DNA from: Pseudomonadota bacterium
GTDB lineage: Bacteria; Pseudomonadota; Alphaproteobacteria; Acetobacterales; Acetobacteraceae
Direction: 5' to 3'
Assembly (NCBI GenBank): GCA_021841985.1
Contig: JAKCCP010000223.1
Coordinates: 1-6,935 of the forward strand
DNA: 6,935 bases
Below the pieces are notes generated by a model that saw nothing but the letters and a program-made list of their open reading frames with translations, had not been told where the DNA came from and made no database searches. Both the position numbers and the translations under genes were made by a program. Shown here piece after piece: positions 5,682 through 6,935 of this stretch (position 1 is its first letter; every line of letters begins with the position of its first letter).

Positions 5682-6935
5682 TCATGCGGTGACGGGGGTG
5701 TTGAGGAGGGGCAGCGACAGGCGCATGGTGGTGCCGGCGCCTGGGGTGCTGGTCACGTGCAGGCTGCCGCTGGCGTTCTGGAGCAGGGCGCGGGCCTGGA
5801 AGGCGCCGATCCCCGAGCCGGTGCGTTTCGAGGAGCGGAAGGGGCGGAACAATTCGTCGCGGATGAAGTCCGGTGTCATGCCGGTGCCGCGGTCGCTGAT
5901 CTCGATCACCACGGCGCTGTTTTCCTCGCTGATCCGCACCTGGACGTGGCCCGGACGCCCGGCGCTCTCCTCGGCATCGAGGGCATTGTCGAGAAGATGG
6001 GTGATGACGGCGTCGAAGGCTTCGAGCGGCATGGCGATCTTGCCGCCGTGGCGGGACGGCGCGATGGCGATCGCGACGCCGCGGCTCTGGCGCAAGGTCG
6101 CTGCGATGGCGGCGATCCGTTCCAGCGGCGCGACCGCGCTTGCCGGCGCGTCGCCCTCGGATGCGCTGAGCCGGGCGAGAAGGGCGGTGATCTTCGTCGA
6201 AGCAGTGCGCACGGTCGCCAGCATGTCGCGCTGGAAATCGGGATTGTCGAGGTGGAATTCGGCGTTGGCGAGCAAAAGCGAGAGCTGGCTGGAGACATTC
6301 TTGATATCGTGCGCGACGAAGGCGAAACGCTGGCCGTATTCGCGCAGATGGCGGGTTTCGACCAGGCTTTGCGTCGCGCGCTGTTCGGCGATGAACACCG
6401 CGACCTGCTGGCCGATGGTGCGGAGCAGGGTGAAGACCTCGCCGTCGAGGCGGAAGGGGGCGCGTGGCGGGGGCAGCAGGATGAGCCCGATCAGCCGCTC
6501 GGCATGGACCAGCGGCACCGCGAGCCAGAGCGGCGGGAAGCCCTCGATCCAGGGCGTGGCATCGGGATCGGCGATGACGACCGTCTCCCCCGCGTCCAGC
6601 CGGGCGAGCAGGGGGTGGTCGGAGGCGAGCATGACGCCGGCCGGTGGCAGGTTGAGCGAGCCCCCCCAGTGGAACCCGGTTTCGTCGGCGGCGCGCAGAA
6701 ACAGGACGCCGCCGGGGCTGTCCACCACCTCGGCGGTCGCGCGGAGCACCCGCTCGTGCAGGGCGACGGCGGGGTCGGGCGTTGAGAGGGCGGCGATAAA
6801 GCGCATCCATTCCCGCCGATAATCATAGCGAGTGGTAAAGAAATGATCGACGACCAGCGATTTCAGGCGCGAGCGCGCCGAGCCGGAACTCGCCAGCACC
6901 GCGATGACCACGAGGCCGCCGGAAAGGAGAGAGAT
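5682..6935 (-). CDS. prsK: PEP-CTERM system histidine kinase PrsK (N-terminus truncated by window edge)
   Basis: The frame is open from the right edge to a TGA at 5682-5684, giving 417 residues of the C-terminal part of PrsK. The missing part, by family length (about 690 aa), is some 270-280 residues holding a multi-span membrane domain; the first visible residues (ISLLSGGLVVIAVLAS) look like the end of its last helix. Numbering from the first visible residue, next comes the family segment RSRLKSLVVDHFFTTRYDYRREW (around 21-43), then a GAF-like region (about 55-190), the phosphoacceptor H-box FVAHDIKN (His209), the N-box LLDNALDA (Asn317), the G1 box SDRGTGM (347-353) and the G2 box GSGIGAF (373-379). 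These are complete and suggest an active kinase, with PrsR the evident partner. A GTG at 6911 could be read as a start, but in-frame hydrophobic codons continue upstream to the edge, so it is internal. The signal sensed is unknown. Confidence 0.94.
   Translation of the reverse strand: MSLLSGGLVVIAVLASSGSARSRLKSLVVDHFFTTRYDYRREWMRFIAALSTPDPAVALHERVLRATAEVVDSPGGVLFLRAADETGFHWGGSLNLPPAGVMLASDHPLLARLDAGETVVIADPDATPWIEGFPPLWLAVPLVHAERLIGLILLPPPRAPFRLDGEVFTLLRTIGQQVAVFIAEQRATQSLVETRHLREYGQRFAFVAHDIKNVSSQLSLLLANAEFHLDNPDFQRDMLATVRTASTKITALLARLSASEGDAPASAVAPLERIAAIAATLRQSRGVAIAIAPSRHGGKIAMPLEAFDAVITHLLDNALDAEESAGRPGHVQVRISEENSAVVIEISDRGTGMTPDFIRDELFRPFRSSKRTGSGIGAFQARALLQNASGSLHVTSTPGAGTTMRLSLPLLNTPVTA

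Noticed and set aside
5471..5692. 73-codon plus-strand ORF covering the repeat element
   Set aside because: It is a translation of the inverted repeat itself (KARGAAPGPRQG type). Such ORFs arise automatically from these repeats, and its GTG has no ribosome-binding site that I can defend.
5169..6785. 538-codon plus-strand open frame across prsK, the gap and prsR
   Set aside because: Its composition is that of a shadow frame, it runs through the repeat element and over two well-supported minus-strand genes.

Overview
The window is a GC-rich, tightly packed segment in which every gene reads on the minus strand. Translation of the four frames gives a recognisable block of the PEP-CTERM/exosortase A system: sensor kinase PrsK (N-terminus cut off by the right edge), sigma-54-type response regulator PrsR, the giant TPR protein PrsT, and the exosortase A-associated putative O-glycosylation ligase (C-terminus cut off by the left edge). 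The high GC, the codon use and the style of the intergenic repeats suggest an alphaproteobacterium, perhaps Acetobacteraceae or another Rhodospirillales member. That placement is inference and no marker gene is present. The exosortase itself, the PEP-CTERM substrates and the polysaccharide genes expected nearby are not in the window.

Layout in the direction of transcription (right to left): prsK occupies 6935-5682, followed by 223 bp of non-coding DNA. prsR (5458-4037) overlaps prsT (4040-1257) by an ATGA. After 17 bp the O-ligase gene starts at 1239 and runs off position 1. prsR, prsT and the ligase are therefore probably one translationally linked unit. The prsK-prsR gap is almost completely filled by a 200-bp inverted-repeat element (5474-5673) with a perfect 21-bp inner stem and four smaller perfect hairpins.

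How the genes work together, from family knowledge: PrsK (GAF plus histidine kinase) is thought to phosphorylate PrsR, whose complete receiver, AAA+ (with GAFTGA) and Fis-type HTH domains indicate activation of sigma-54 promoters. PrsT is a TPR scaffold of the envelope/exopolysaccharide side, and the ligase is a Wzy/WaaL-type membrane protein thought to attach glycan to sorted proteins. The system is known. The points worth a second look are the structured repeat wedged between kinase and regulator, and a PrsT that lacks the lipobox cysteine giving its family the name 'lipoprotein'.
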